Of a DNA stretch of 64,000 nucleotides, positions 14,701 to 24,695 are shown in pieces (positions within the stretch are counted from its first letter, which is position 1; each line of letters begins with the position of its first letter). Source of the DNA: Hydractinia symbiolongicarpus (Eukaryota > Cnidaria > Hydrozoa > Anthoathecata > Hydractiniidae); contig NC_079889.1 of the NCBI RefSeq assembly GCF_029227915.1, positions 11,472,001 through 11,536,000 on the forward strand. The letters run 5' to 3'. The notes under the pieces were generated by a model. It searched no databases and was not told the DNA's origin. It worked only from the letters and a program-made list of their open reading frames with translations. A program made the translations under genes and the position numbers.

Positions 14701-17700
14701 CTGACAATTTGTTTTTGTCATATGAAAATGCTAACCCTAACTTTACTTATTATGCATATGCGAAGTTAATATCATACCATATAAATTCAATCTTTTTTAA
14801 AAAACTTATCATTGGAAAATACTTAACGGTTGCAGCATTCAAAACACGTGCCAGCGTTTTTGTCACTTTGTTTTTATAAAGCTTTTCTTGGAAACAACAA
14901 AACACTTTGAAAATAATAAAAATATAAAATGTTTAATATGAAAGAAAGGACAAACACACTGATGGAATAAAAATCGGCTCAAAAGAGGTGAGTAGGCGTC
15001 ATCAAAAAACAAAGAATCAACCTTCCTTGGCCTATTAAAATATTGATCTTACTTTTAATGGTAGCATCAATATTTAAAGTTGCATTACTTTTCACGTGAT
15101 AACTGTTTTTGCGGACATTAAATCCAAAACATATATCCAAATGCCACCATAATCTGTCGCATTATTAACCATATCTATATCAACTTTACATACCTGATCC
15201 AGTATACGTAAAACTGACTCCCAAGTCAATATCGTCTTCATAGCCACCTGAAAGTGCAATGGAATAGCATCCATAATTCTCGTTGCCGTGAATACCAGCA
15301 ACAGTTGGACTAAATACGAGTACTAGATAATTAAAATACGAGTACTAGATAATTAAATATCAAATACTAAAGAGCATTCTAATCTGAATTTTTTTCCTTT
15401 TCTTTGATTAAGTGGTATAGTTGAATAAAATGTTTTTTTCCAGTTGGGCGGTTTTATTTTGATATAAAAAACAGTCAAAAACACAATTAAACTTTTTACA
15501 CAAACTTCTGTTATTAAATTTTTAGTATGGTGTTAAGAACTTCAAAATTTTGGAATATTTAATGGCACAATGTGGTAATATGAAAGCTTGTTTCCAGTTC
15601 TTCTTAAAATTGACAAAAAAGTTATGCAGAGCTCTTGACTGCAATGTTTTAACCACCTAATGAACGGAAACAAAACAGTTTTTGAGGATAGTCTAAACGA
15701 ACCTACCGATGTACTCCATCTGCACTGCACCCCATTCTTGTTTCCCAGTGTGTACCAACTGGAATTCCTTCAAAAGAAATAAAAATATTAGATAAGAAAG
15801 AGGAAGGTTAATTTGTTTTCAAAACTATAATGTATCATATACCTTCTGGTGGGCCAAAATAATTTTCTCTTTTTAATTTTGGTGGCTTTGGTTTGTATGT
15901 ATCAATATCATCTATGTCATCTGGTAAAGGCGTCCCATCAGGCTCCTATAAAAATTAAATACTTCTTTAATTTGTAAATATTCAAACATAACTGTATATT
16001 ATTTAGGTCAAAATTAAAGTGACAAAATAATCAGACTTGTTTGTAATAAAATAAAACCCCTCCAGATAACCTAGCTTCGAATAAAATGTAGCAACTGATT
16101 TTATCGAGCTTCTTCCTTAGAAAGTTTGGGAGCTGGTATGAGTCTCCTACTTTTGATGTGTTAATAAGCTAAGTCTTTTTTATTCTACCTTCAAGTTTTG
16201 CTCCATAAAACATTAATTTTTAGTTTTCCCACCCAATTATTCTTCTCCATTCCTCTGAATCACCTCAACCAACTAACCTATGGATCTGAATAACATCTCT
16301 AATGCTATAAATACCTAGTCTGCTTCTATACTCAGCTAAAATATCAGAGTTTATAATGGGATGATGAGGGTGGTTAGGCGTGCATGTAAGAAGCTTGTAT
16401 AGGCTCTACAGTGTTGGTACAAAATTTAATTGCCAATCGAAATTCAGATTCCAAGTTATGTGCCATTTTGGCATTATAAATTTACCTCTATAGTATCCAT
16501 ATATATTGATCAAGTTTGAATAAATATCCCAGAACAGGTCTAAAACTGCTGATGAATGTCAATATAATAAGTTGTGCAACATTAAAGATTTTAACGTTTT
16601 TCTGGTTCCGAACTTCAGGCAGCCATTATTGCTGTTGCGAGGCAACTAGAAACAAGCTATTTACCCTGGGTTATAAAAAAAAAAAAACAGTTCTGATTTT
16701 GGTGATTTTGATGATGAATTGAGAGTTCAGGTTAGTAAGGTTTATTGGAATATTTATATCAAAATTGTTGAAGCATTTGACTGCAAAGAATAAATCCTGA
16801 CAAATCAAAGATTGAAAGATGAAATTTCGAAAACTTCTCATAGAAGAACTAGTAACGTTTTATTCTATTCCAAAAATATTTCAGTTTTAAGTGACCTATT
16901 TTGGCAGACCCTGCCAAATACTTAGCGATAATGGAAGCAAATTTGATAACAAGGAAATGAGAGAATTGGGAGAGAAATTTGGTATTGATAAGTTGCAGAT
17001 GCAGTATTCAGTAAAGGGATTGTAGAGAGACACAACAAAGTTGTTTACGAGTGTATGATAGAAACAATTCATGATTGCAAGTGTCCCAGATGTAGCTTTG
17101 ACATAAAAACGTTCTTGTTACTAAAAGGTGTAAAACTGATAATAACCATAGATAGTGAAACGATGTACACATATATTTATTACACCCACCAGTTATAATG
17201 CTACACTATAAAGAAACAAATAATAAACATAATGATCAACACTAACACACGCCTCCCTTTTTCTTGTAGTTCGTAGAACGTCCATAGTGTTTGAAATGTC
17301 TGCAACTAAAGAAGGTACACAACCTGTGTGCACAATGAAATAAAATGAAACACTTTGATAATAGTCAATTTTATAATGTCACACATCAAGTTTTCCAATC
17401 GACAGAATATTTTGTAAACTGTGACAACTAGCACCATGTTTTGTCAGACAATCAGCCAATTGTCTTTTGGTGGAAATCCATTCCACTGTACTGATTTCTT
17501 TACGAATTAGCATTTTTTTTATTGCTGCAATATCAATACGCAGTCGTTTTTCACTTATTACTTTCGTTGATTATATAAGTGAACGTAGATTTTTATTATT
17601 ATTAATCTTGGCATTTATTGTGATTTTCCTTACGTCTTTTCTTAGCAATTCCGCCAGTAATTCAGATAGGTACAGTGCATCGTCCAACCCATCTAATAGT

Positions 17701-20700
17701 GCTAAACTTTCTGCAGCTGTGGTACTCTTCACTACCCTTTTAATTTTGTTTGATGACCAATTTAGTATACAACAATCATTATTTTCTCCAAGTAATAAAA
17801 TGATATGTGCACCTGCACTAGATGCACCATCTGGCAAATTTGCATGGGAAGCATCTGTGAATACGACTAATCGAAGCTCCTGGTTGACATTCATTTTTGG
17901 ATATATCAGTTTAAACTGATCAGACTTAATTTTCTTTACCATTTTGTTAGCTTCAATGAGATGTCTTACTTCTGGACTCTGGTTGATACACATGCTAAAG
18001 TGCAAAACATCAAAACGAACATCAGGCCTGGTCTGACTGGCCACCCAAATTGCTTGACCAATCAAACTCCGTAAACTGGCAATTTCAGTGGAATTAAGTT
18101 TCTCAAACTTATTTGCTTGACGTTTCGGAGATAGAGGTATAAGTTGCATCGAGTCAATAAAATCATTCTGGGACACTTCTATGTTACCATTGTTATGCTG
18201 TATGTTTAAGCCAACATATTTAAAATAATTTTCCTCAATTTTCCCAATTCGAAAGACATCTCTTAATTTATAAACAACCTCTTTCTCAAAAGATGTTATT
18301 CCTGAGTGAATAAAATCGTCGACATGGATAACAAAAAGCCCTTCTAGAATATCCTCACGTTTCCAATAGAACATAGCTGGGTCGAACTTGGATTGTACAC
18401 ATCCAAGCTTTTCAATTTCTTTTTTCACAGTAAAAAACCAGTGTCGTGCAGCATCATTTAATCCATACACAACCTTTTTAAGTTTCCAAAGGTTCCTTGG
18501 TCATCTGCTTCAATTGGTGGCTGCAAAAATACATTTCTCTGGATATCACATCCCTGAAGAAAAGCAGCTTTGATATCTGTGGTTTTGCATTGCCACTCTT
18601 TTATACTAGAGATTGCTATCAGAATTCTCAGGGTGCTTTTCAAGGCAGTAGGCGAGTCAACTTGTAAAATTTGCTCCTCTTCAAAGCCTCTTGCAACGAG
18701 TCTGGCTTTTACAAAATTTTCTGAACCAGTTTTCTTCTCTGTAATTACCCATGTAGTAGAAATTGTCTTTTGTCTTGAATTTCTCACTTCTTCAAAAACC
18801 TCAAAATCCTTCCAGTTCTTAATCTCTTGTTCCTTGGCAGTGATAACATCTTTGTCACAATGGCGTTGTTGTGGCACTAAGACAATGTTTACTTCCTCAG
18901 TTCTTCCCTTTTCTACCTTTTCCCATTTGTCAATACTCTGAAAATCTATACAAATGGGATTTTCTTCATCTGGGTGTTTCACATTGTACCAGGAAGAATA
19001 CTTCCCAGTTGCTTTGCCAGCTCTGCTGATTATCGTTGCCTCTCTCCAAAATGTTGTCACCTGGCTGCTTGTAGCGAATTTCATCATTTTTCTTTGGCAT
19101 ACCCGTAACGTTGTCAGTCATGTTTTGGTCCAAGGTGGCATCGTCAAGTTGTACTACGTCATGTATAGCAGCATCGGCATGCTATCTTTGATTAGTGCTT
19201 TCTTCGTCTGAAGATTCACGAATGCAATTCACCTCACCTGAGGTAACTTTTATTTCAGGGCCAGGATCTGATTCTGTTGGCTCTTGAAATCCATGCCCAA
19301 CTTTAATCAATCTGGTGGTTGATACCCTAACATAAACATTTCCATGTCGCACAAAGACAATTTTTCCATCTTGACCTATTACAGTGCCAGGTCCTTTCCA
19401 TTTGTTGGATTCATCTCTCTTGTAAAAGACTTTACAACCTCTGTCAAATTGAGTACAATTTACCTTAATTTTATGTTTTAAGGCACGTCTGATTTTTGAT
19501 GATGACTCAGCTTCTATGTATGCTCTTCTAGCAGCATGCAAAGTGTTGATATGCTTTGCAAACACTTGGTTCATTGTTGTACCTTTAAGAGCTGGCGGCA
19601 AATCTGTCATCACGTTGGAAAGATTAGGATTTTGTCCCAATACAAGTTGATAGGAAGAAAATCCGTTCCACATTTGCAGGCAGTTCTTTGCATTTATTGC
19701 CCACACTAGAGCCGTTTCCAAAGACACTGTTGGATTGTCTGCCAGTATCTTTTCCAGACATTTGTCAACAACAGCATGGTTTCTCTCACAGATTCCATTT
19801 TGCCACGGGCTTTCAGCAGCTGTGTTAAGGACTTTAATGTTTAAGTTTCCACGCACGTTTCTATAATCTTCATTGGCAAATTCGCCACCATTATCTGCCA
19901 AGAACTTCTGTGGGGCTCCAAATCCAGAACCAATCCACATTTGCATAACATTATCTATGATAGTGGATGGTTTTTTATCTTTGATGATTCCTGCATCACT
20001 AGTAAGTAAACACAACTCACTTTCATTTGATCCAGTAAATAATGTGATATGCTCCCCAGAGTTCATGGACCGTCTGTGAGGACAATCTCTCATAAAATGC
20101 AAAATAGACTCACAAATTTTGCATTTCGTAGGTTTATCATTGAAACCCAATGGGTTTGTTTTAGTGTCAGTGTTTCTAGATCGAAAATGTTCATTTTCAC
20201 CATGTCTAAAAATTCTCTGGGGTCTGCTAAAACGGTTATGTTAATATTTATTTGGACGATTGTAAAGTATCTCTTCTGAAGCTGAGGCTCCCCTGGGTTC
20301 TAACACAATGCCAGAAACATCACTCTCAGATGGGATAGCTTATTCTCCATAGAACTTTCTGAGAGCAGTTTTCATTTGATCAAATAACTGTTCTTTCTTT
20401 GAGTAATCAACACCTGTTAACACCAGTTGTCTCTCCTTGTGAGAAAGTTTTGAAGCATCAAGTAGTTTAAATGCTAAGACTGAGGAAGGCAATTTCATAT
20501 CTTTTTGCATTATTCGGTTACACCTTTTTCCAAATTCCAAAACAAAAGCCTCAACTTTCTGGTTAGCTTCACGTACGTATCTATCAAATATTGTATAACG
20601 TTCGTATACCTCACTTAACTCATCTTTTTTAAAAAGTTTATCCAAATAACCAATAAGTTTCTCTACGCCATCATCCGCATTAATACTTTCCAGTTTCAGT

Positions 20701-23700
20701 TCATTAAACACTTTGTCTTTAACACCACTTGGATCTAAATCTGTAACAATGCACCAAGCACGTAACTCTTCACAATATTTGTCATATGGTTTGTCTTTGC
20801 TATTGAACACTGGTGGGTTTTTATAGCCACTCATCTTTAAATTCTTCAACTACCCTTTGCTACCATTTAAAATTGATAATAACCATAGATAGTGAAACGA
20901 TGTAAACATATATTTATTACACCCACCAGTTATAATGCTACACTATAAAGAAACAAATAATAAACATAATGATCAACACTAACTGATACATAAACAAATG
21001 AGGTTTTAATAATATGAAAAATACTACCTGTTGAGTTGAATGTGATGCCAGAGAAAGATCTAACAAATATCACCAATTGCGGAAGCCCTGGTTAAAAAGA
21101 GGGTCGATGAAGAAGCCAGCATCCCAGAAAGAAATAAGTGAGATTCAGACAATTATATGACGGAAAGGGTGAATCGGCTTTCTCTTAACAACGGAAAAAT
21201 AGAGATGACAAAGTAAACCAAAATTGAATGCCCAGATAAAATTTCAGCTGGAAGAGCAAACAATGATTGCACAAGTGTTTTCACGAAAATCCAAGCGATC
21301 TGAACAACATAAAAATTGGGTCAATGCATCAAAACAAGGGGAGTACCATGCAGTGTGGATTGGTCAAAAGTAGTACAGGGTTTAATGGCAATGTTATCAT
21401 CACAAAAATAGATAATTACTCTTTATATTACCCTTATTTACCGATTAACACTGGTAATTATTGTGCTGTTAATTATTTTGATTTTCCTGGTGAATATATA
21501 AAAGTTAAACGATAATACCGGTAATTCTAACAGTATAACTAGTATAACCAGGGAATTACATGAAAAAAACATGCGTGCTACGAATTGCGTGAATCCACAT
21601 TAAAAAATTTGCATGTGTGATTTTTTAATTTCATTATAGAGCCCCTAATTGGTGTAAAAGTGTTAAATATATTAACAAAACATATTGCTTCACCGTAGAA
21701 AGTAAATTATAGCAAATATATACTGCAGAATTACATCAAAACACTATACAAAGAGAGTCGTCAAACACATTTTTTGCAAACAAAAAAAGTTTTTTTTAGT
21801 TTTTTTTACTAAAATGATGGTAAAAGCGTCTGGATATATTGGAGTTGAGCTTATTACAAGTCTTGCTAACCAGATTATAAAGGATGGTGCTATTCTGAGT
21901 GAGTGGCAGTCGAGTGTAATAGTGAATTGTTTCAAGGGCAAGGGTGATGCATTAGAAAGGGGTAACTATAGAGGTTTGAAGTTGGTTGATCAAGTAATAA
22001 AAGTTATTGAAAGAGTGATTGATAAGTTACTTAGAGAAAGAATTGATATAGATAAGATGCAATTTGGTTTTGTTCCAGGGCGTGGCACTACAGATGCAAT
22101 ATTTTTACTCAGACAGCTTCAGGAAAAGTATTTAGGAAAGAGAAAGAATCTCTATTTTGCCTTTGTAGATTTAGAGAAAGCTTTTGATAGAGTACCACGT
22201 AAAGTTATTTGGTGGGCTATGAGAAAATGAGGTGTGGATGAGTGGCTAGTTACGATGGTAGTCTATGTACAGCAATGCTAGAAGTCGTGCAAGGATTAAC
22301 GATTCACTTAGTGATGAATTTAGTGTAAATGTTGGTGTACATCAGGGTTCTGTACTTAGTCCTTTGTTGTTTGTTCTAGTCTTAGAAGCGCTGTTGATGG
22401 AGTTCAGAACAGGTTGTCCATGGAAGTTATTGTATGCAGATGATTTGGTTCTCATAGCAGAGTCGATGAAAGAATTAGTTGAAAAGTTTGAGAAGTGGAA
22501 GAAAGTACTAGAAGAGAAAGGGCTAAAGGTAAACACAACAAAGTCTAAAGTCATGATTAGTAGCTTTGCAGCCAAGTGTGACCTTGTAGTTGGAAAGTGG
22601 CCTTGTGGAGTTTGCAGGAAAGGGGTTGGTAGTAACTCAATTTTTTGTCAGACTTGCAAGTATTGGGTACATAAGAATATTATTAGTATTAGTGGAAGGT
22701 TAAGAGCTGAAATTCAGTTTGTATGCAAGCGTTGCAAAGGTGAGATTATAGAGAATAAAGTATTTCCAGCTTTAATGATGTACAACAGCGGCTCGTTAGA
22801 GATAGCTGAGAACTTCTGTTACTTAGGTGATATGTTGGGAAGTGAAGGGGGTGTTGGAAGAAGTGTTACTTGCAGGATAGGTTCTGCTTGGAAAAAGTTC
22901 AGAGAGTTACTTTCTTTGTTGACTAGCAGAGTCCTGTCAATTGAGGTAAAAGGTAGGTTGTATGAGGCTGTGTTTTGACAGCATTTATCAATTTTGTTCA
23001 TACTTTTTACATACTTCCACAACATGCGTGGTATTATTGAAGGTTGCGATTTATCACACGCGTACCTAAAATCTCACGAAATGGCCTGAAATAATTCATG
23101 TGCGAACATTTTTTCATACAGTTGAGAATTTAAAAATATAAAACTTTCCACAGGTTAACATAAATAATTTACAATTATACTCAACAATAATATTGGAAGT
23201 TGTAAAACCACAAGAAGACGCAATAAGTTTAACTTGTCTAGCAAAGAAGAAGATAAGTGTTTTAAAATAGTTTTGCAGGTGAACATCGCAATTTTCTATG
23301 AGCGATAGTTTGAAAGTCTGGATACCATTTGTGTGTGTGAGTATACCGTTAATACACAGTTAGGGTGAATATATCGTCAATACAGGTTGTCACTGTTTTC
23401 CCCAAAACATTTGTAACTTGATATGCAACTTCTAAACTTTCTATTTCTTAAAAAATGGAACGTTAAAACCTTACAAATTATAAATATTCTTACTATGCCT
23501 TTGTTCCGCAATGATCTTCTTACTCGAACACCTTCATATGCAACTAATTCTGTGGTGTTGGTTTCACCTTCAAATTTTCTTTTTACTGCTGGTTGGGGCT
23601 TTTTTTGTACAGGCACACGTTTTTTAATTGGTTCAAGGATGGGTTTAAACTAAAGAATGTAACATATGCATATATCAATTAAAATACTTTCCTTAGAATA

Positions 23701-24671
23701 AACATCATTCAGACAGGTAAATACATCAAAAGTGTGCTATGCAAAGAATAATAAAATTAACACATAATTTTGGGATATGTCAAACTTTTCAGCATGACCA
23801 TTGAACCGCAATTTTTCAGTGGTAGTAAAGTTTATTTATTCACACAGCACATTTAAAAGCATCAGTATTTATAAATGAGATGCAATTATTTAATTTGCAA
23901 AAAAATCACAGAGACAAACACACCCGGAGTGTTTTAACGATTTTAAAGGTGTGAGAGAAAAAAGTTAACTTTCCACATTAAAAAATAAACAGCTAAATTA
24001 TTGAAAAAGTACAGCCAATGTGATATATAGTACTAAAAAATTCTACATGATAAAATGTCTACTCGAGGGGCTACCATGGTTGGCTGCAAGGATCAGAAAA
24101 TGCACAACATCTTAAAACTATGCAATTAGTGTATTGAGGTTGTTGTTTCGTTAAAATAGGCAATGTGATATAACATGTCAGTTCATTATCAAGTTATAAA
24201 AAGGGCAAAGATAAATGTTGCTCGCTATGGTTGCGCATGAACAAAATAAATTGAGACCAAACGTTTTTCATTCATAATTATTACAAATGAAATAACCATG
24301 TGAAAGCCATAATACAAATTATTAAAAGTTTTTTAGCTATTCCAGCCGGAAATGAAAAAAGGCTTGTTTTCAGGATTTTCAGTCATTTGCAAGCAGAGTT
24401 GCAATCATGCAAATATATATGCAAATAATTTTAAAGCTAAAACATTTCCATCAAGAAAATACTTGCAATAGATTATTCTTGAAGTTATGTTTCATCACGC
24501 AGGAATAAGACAAATCTGTGACTCTTTTTCAGCTAAAAGACTAACACTGGTATTGTGATAAAAATTTACACTTACAGATCTGAGCAAGCCTAAACTTTCC
24601 AACATCTTCTTATTTTCTTCAATATTTTTCTGCCGTAGCTTCTCATATTCACTGACGTTGTTGCTCAACAT
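8727..24671 (-). CDS. Stand-alone SRA-YDG domain protein, 10 coding exons
   Basis: Minus-strand exons, 5' to 3': 24576-24671, 23494-23649, 15843-15945, 15707-15767, 15194-15309, 12559-12596, 12053-12098, 11073-11180, 10603-10721, 8727-8780. All introns are GT-AG and phases agree throughout, giving 298 residues. Residues 1-32 include a charged [15 protein letters not shown] helix; 33-84 are basic ([15 protein letters not shown]) with RRSLRNKG; 112-281 form the SRA domain, with [60 protein letters not shown] and [12 protein letters not shown]; 282-298 are an acidic tail. SRA domains flip out and bind 5-methylcytosine, often at hemimethylated CpG, as in UHRF1 and plant SUVH proteins. YEDD and TYTG, which line the UHRF1 base pocket, are conserved. 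No UBL, TTD, PHD, RING or SET is seen. A nuclear methyl-DNA reader is inferred. The last exon has least support: good pyrimidine-rich acceptor and matching phase but no homology. Confidence 0.88.
8781..10602 (-). other. Last intron of the SRA gene
   Basis: AT-rich intron flanked by CAG/GTAATT at 10603 and TTTTTTCAG/GATGAC at 8780. I see no gene or repeat family in it. Confidence 0.6.
11314..11874. mobile_element. hAT-like MITE in SRA gene intron
   Basis: The left end AGGGTGACCACAGC and the right end GGTGTGGCCACCCT are imperfect inverted copies, and similarity extends inward through AAAGTTATAT. Termini of the form CAGGGTGGCCAC are typical of hAT-type elements. The interior carries several copies of TTTAGGAGAATTTAG and encodes nothing. 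The 8-bp flanks do not match, so no target-site duplication is confirmed. Confidence 0.5.
13017..13038. repeat. 10-bp perfect hairpin
   Basis: CCCCATGGAA and TTCCATGGGG are perfect inverted copies separated by two T residues. It lies within an SRA gene intron; function is unknown. Confidence 0.7.
14270..14525. repeat. Degenerate minisatellite, 30-bp then 21-bp period
   Basis: About 14296-14430 has units of roughly 30 bp built on GATTTTGCGAATTTGAAATG. It passes into units of about 21 bp built on CCGAATGATGAATT. The change of period within one array suggests a partial unit was amplified. Confidence 0.65.
15312..15357. repeat. Tandem duplication beside an SRA exon acceptor
   Basis: AATACGAGTACTAGATAATT occurs twice in tandem immediately upstream of exon 15194-15309 (minus sense). 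The copy nearest the exon provides the used acceptor CGTATTTAG. Confidence 0.75.
15946..16190. other. 5' flank of the SRA coding exons within the 7.5-kb intron
   Basis: AT-rich intron sequence between the exon ending at 15945 and the retrotransposon fragments. No feature recognised. Confidence 0.4.
16190..16400 (-). pseudogene. Fragment of non-LTR retrotransposon C-terminal region
   Basis: The minus-strand translation reads [20 protein letters not shown], then QIHRLVG, then EEWRRIIGW. This resembles the post-RT segment of non-LTR elements that typically reads IS-AE-LR-RLGL-S-R-C-Q--RLRWFGHVER-E. It is degenerate and short. It may belong to the same family as the plus-strand copy at 21.8 kb, which ends before this segment. 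Confidence 0.5.
16870..17136 (+). pseudogene. Old Ty1/copia-type integrase fragment
   Basis: Plus-strand frames read [20 protein letters not shown] then [14 protein letters not shown] then [18 protein letters not shown]. These are the DNG and ERHN blocks of the integrase core found in the copia lineage beside it. At least one frameshift is present. The fragment ends exactly at the LTR of the minus-strand copia element, so the younger element probably inserted into it. Confidence 0.7.
17137..17246 (-). repeat. copia 3' LTR
   Basis: This 110-bp segment, from TGATAATAACCATAG to GATCAACACTAAC on the plus strand, is repeated almost exactly at 20874-20983. In element sense it follows the purine-rich tract AAGAAAAAGGGAGGC. 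Confidence 0.88.
17571..18470 (-). pseudogene. copia pol: reverse transcriptase C-half and RNase H
   Basis: About 299 residues, beginning at [12 protein letters not shown], a hallmark of copia RT. The RT active site [12 protein letters not shown] is present. RNase H follows, with [20 protein letters not shown] and [11 protein letters not shown]. This is the downstream part of the pol frame that is broken from 18458-19087 by a single-base frameshift near 18,492. It would copy element RNA and degrade it from the RNA/DNA hybrid. Confidence 0.88.
18458..19087 (-). pseudogene. copia pol: N-terminal reverse transcriptase region
   Basis: Contains [31 protein letters not shown] and [20 protein letters not shown], the first RT blocks of copia elements. 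The frame ends with GNLKRLCMD, where a missing base shifts it. In the next frame the expected [13 protein letters not shown] continues into the 17571-18470 segment. The loss lies in the CCTTTGG stretch near 18,492. Confidence 0.85.
19182..20150 (-). pseudogene. copia gag zinc knuckle joined to integrase by deletion
   Basis: Near residues 9-22 there is a CX2CX4HX4C zinc knuckle ([14 protein letters not shown]). After about 40 residues the frame goes straight into the distal integrase core ([37 protein letters not shown]) and C-terminal region ([20 protein letters not shown]). A protease and the integrase HHCC zinc finger are normally in between and are absent. The join stays in frame, so the copy carries an internal deletion yet keeps a long open frame. 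Confidence 0.8.
20340..20849 (-). CDS. copia gag capsid-like protein
   Basis: A 169-residue frame starting just after the primer-binding site, with [31 protein letters not shown]-type spacing and a charged helical C-terminus. This matches the gag region (UBN2 type) of copia elements, which assembles the virus-like particle. It ends at TAA 37 codons short of any zinc knuckle, which lies in a separate downstream frame. The ATG at 20849 is the first in the element. Confidence 0.7.
   Translation of the reverse strand: MKNLKMSGYKNPPVFNSKDKPYDKYCEELRAWCIVTDLDPSGVKDKVFNELKLESINADDGVEKLIGYLDKLFKKDELSEVYERYTIFDRYVREANQKVEAFVLEFGKRCNRIMQKDMKLPSSVLAFKLLDASKLSHKERQLVLTGVDYSKKEQLFDQMKTALRKFYGE
20853..20865 (-). 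other. copia primer-binding site
   Basis: In element sense TGGTAGCAAAGGG lies 8 bases inside the 5' LTR. TGGTAGCA matches the complement of the 3' end of initiator methionine tRNA, the usual primer for copia elements. Confidence 0.75.
20874..20983 (-). repeat. copia 5' LTR
   Basis: Paired with 17137-17246 at the same length, with only isolated differences (for example GATGTAAACAT against GATGTACACAT). It would supply the promoter of the element. Confidence 0.88.
20984..21800. other. Intron sequence between retrotransposons
   Basis: No supported gene. The stretch right after the LTR could be the continuation of the older copia fragment, but I could not match it to a motif. Confidence 0.35.
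21805..22978 (+). pseudogene. Truncated non-LTR retrotransposon RT with zinc finger
   Basis: RT blocks are clear: [67 protein letters not shown] and the catalytic [10 protein letters not shown]. The frame is broken by TGA at 22228-22230 and a shift near 22,262. After the palm comes a Cys/His cluster ([24 protein letters not shown]; about residues 113-160 of the second frame) resembling a PHD-like zinc finger with one expected Cys missing. It continues with [13 protein letters not shown] and ends near LYEAVF at a stop. The endonuclease and the region after the thumb are absent, so both ends are truncated. The exact clade (RTE-like or other) is not resolved. It is antisense to the host SRA gene, in the same intron as the copia element. 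Confidence 0.85.
22979..23493. other. Intron sequence next to SRA coding exon 2
   Basis: AT-rich, no recognised feature apart from the donor of exon 23494-23649 (ATA/GTAAGA on the minus strand). Confidence 0.4.
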
Positions 24672-24695
24672 TCTTGTTATATATATTGTTTTATC
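24672..24695 (-). promoter_or_regulatory. 5' UTR with splice acceptor before the SRA start codon
   Basis: On the minus strand TTATTTTTTATTAG ends at 24696, and a 24-nt leader separates it from the ATG at 24671. This implies either an upstream non-coding exon or a spliced-leader trans-splicing acceptor. No matching donor exon was identified upstream. Confidence 0.5.

Larger units (their letters stand above)
12597..15193 (-). other. SRA gene intron between SRA exons
   Basis: A 2.6-kb intron between the YEDD...TYTGS exon and the GGRDLKG exon. It contains a short palindrome at 13017-13038, a minisatellite at 14270-14525 and otherwise unremarkable AT-rich DNA. Confidence 0.6.
17137..20983 (-). 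mobile_element. Ty1/copia LTR retrotransposon, internally deleted
   Basis: A 3.85-kb element in the same orientation as the host SRA gene. Features seen: paired 110-bp LTRs, a primer-binding site complementary to initiator-Met tRNA next to the 5' LTR (20853-20865), a purine-rich tract next to the 3' LTR (about 17252-17266), and gag, integrase, RT and RNase H in copia order. The aspartic protease and the first half of integrase are missing, and a frameshift disrupts RT, so this copy is non-autonomous. A few base differences between the LTRs suggest moderately recent insertion. A target-site duplication is not evident. Confidence 0.88.

Noticed and set aside
17467-19211. Plus-strand open frames (150, 123 and 85 codons) opposite the copia element
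   Set aside because: They are antisense shadows of the copia RT and RNase H, which carry the recognisable motifs on the minus strand.
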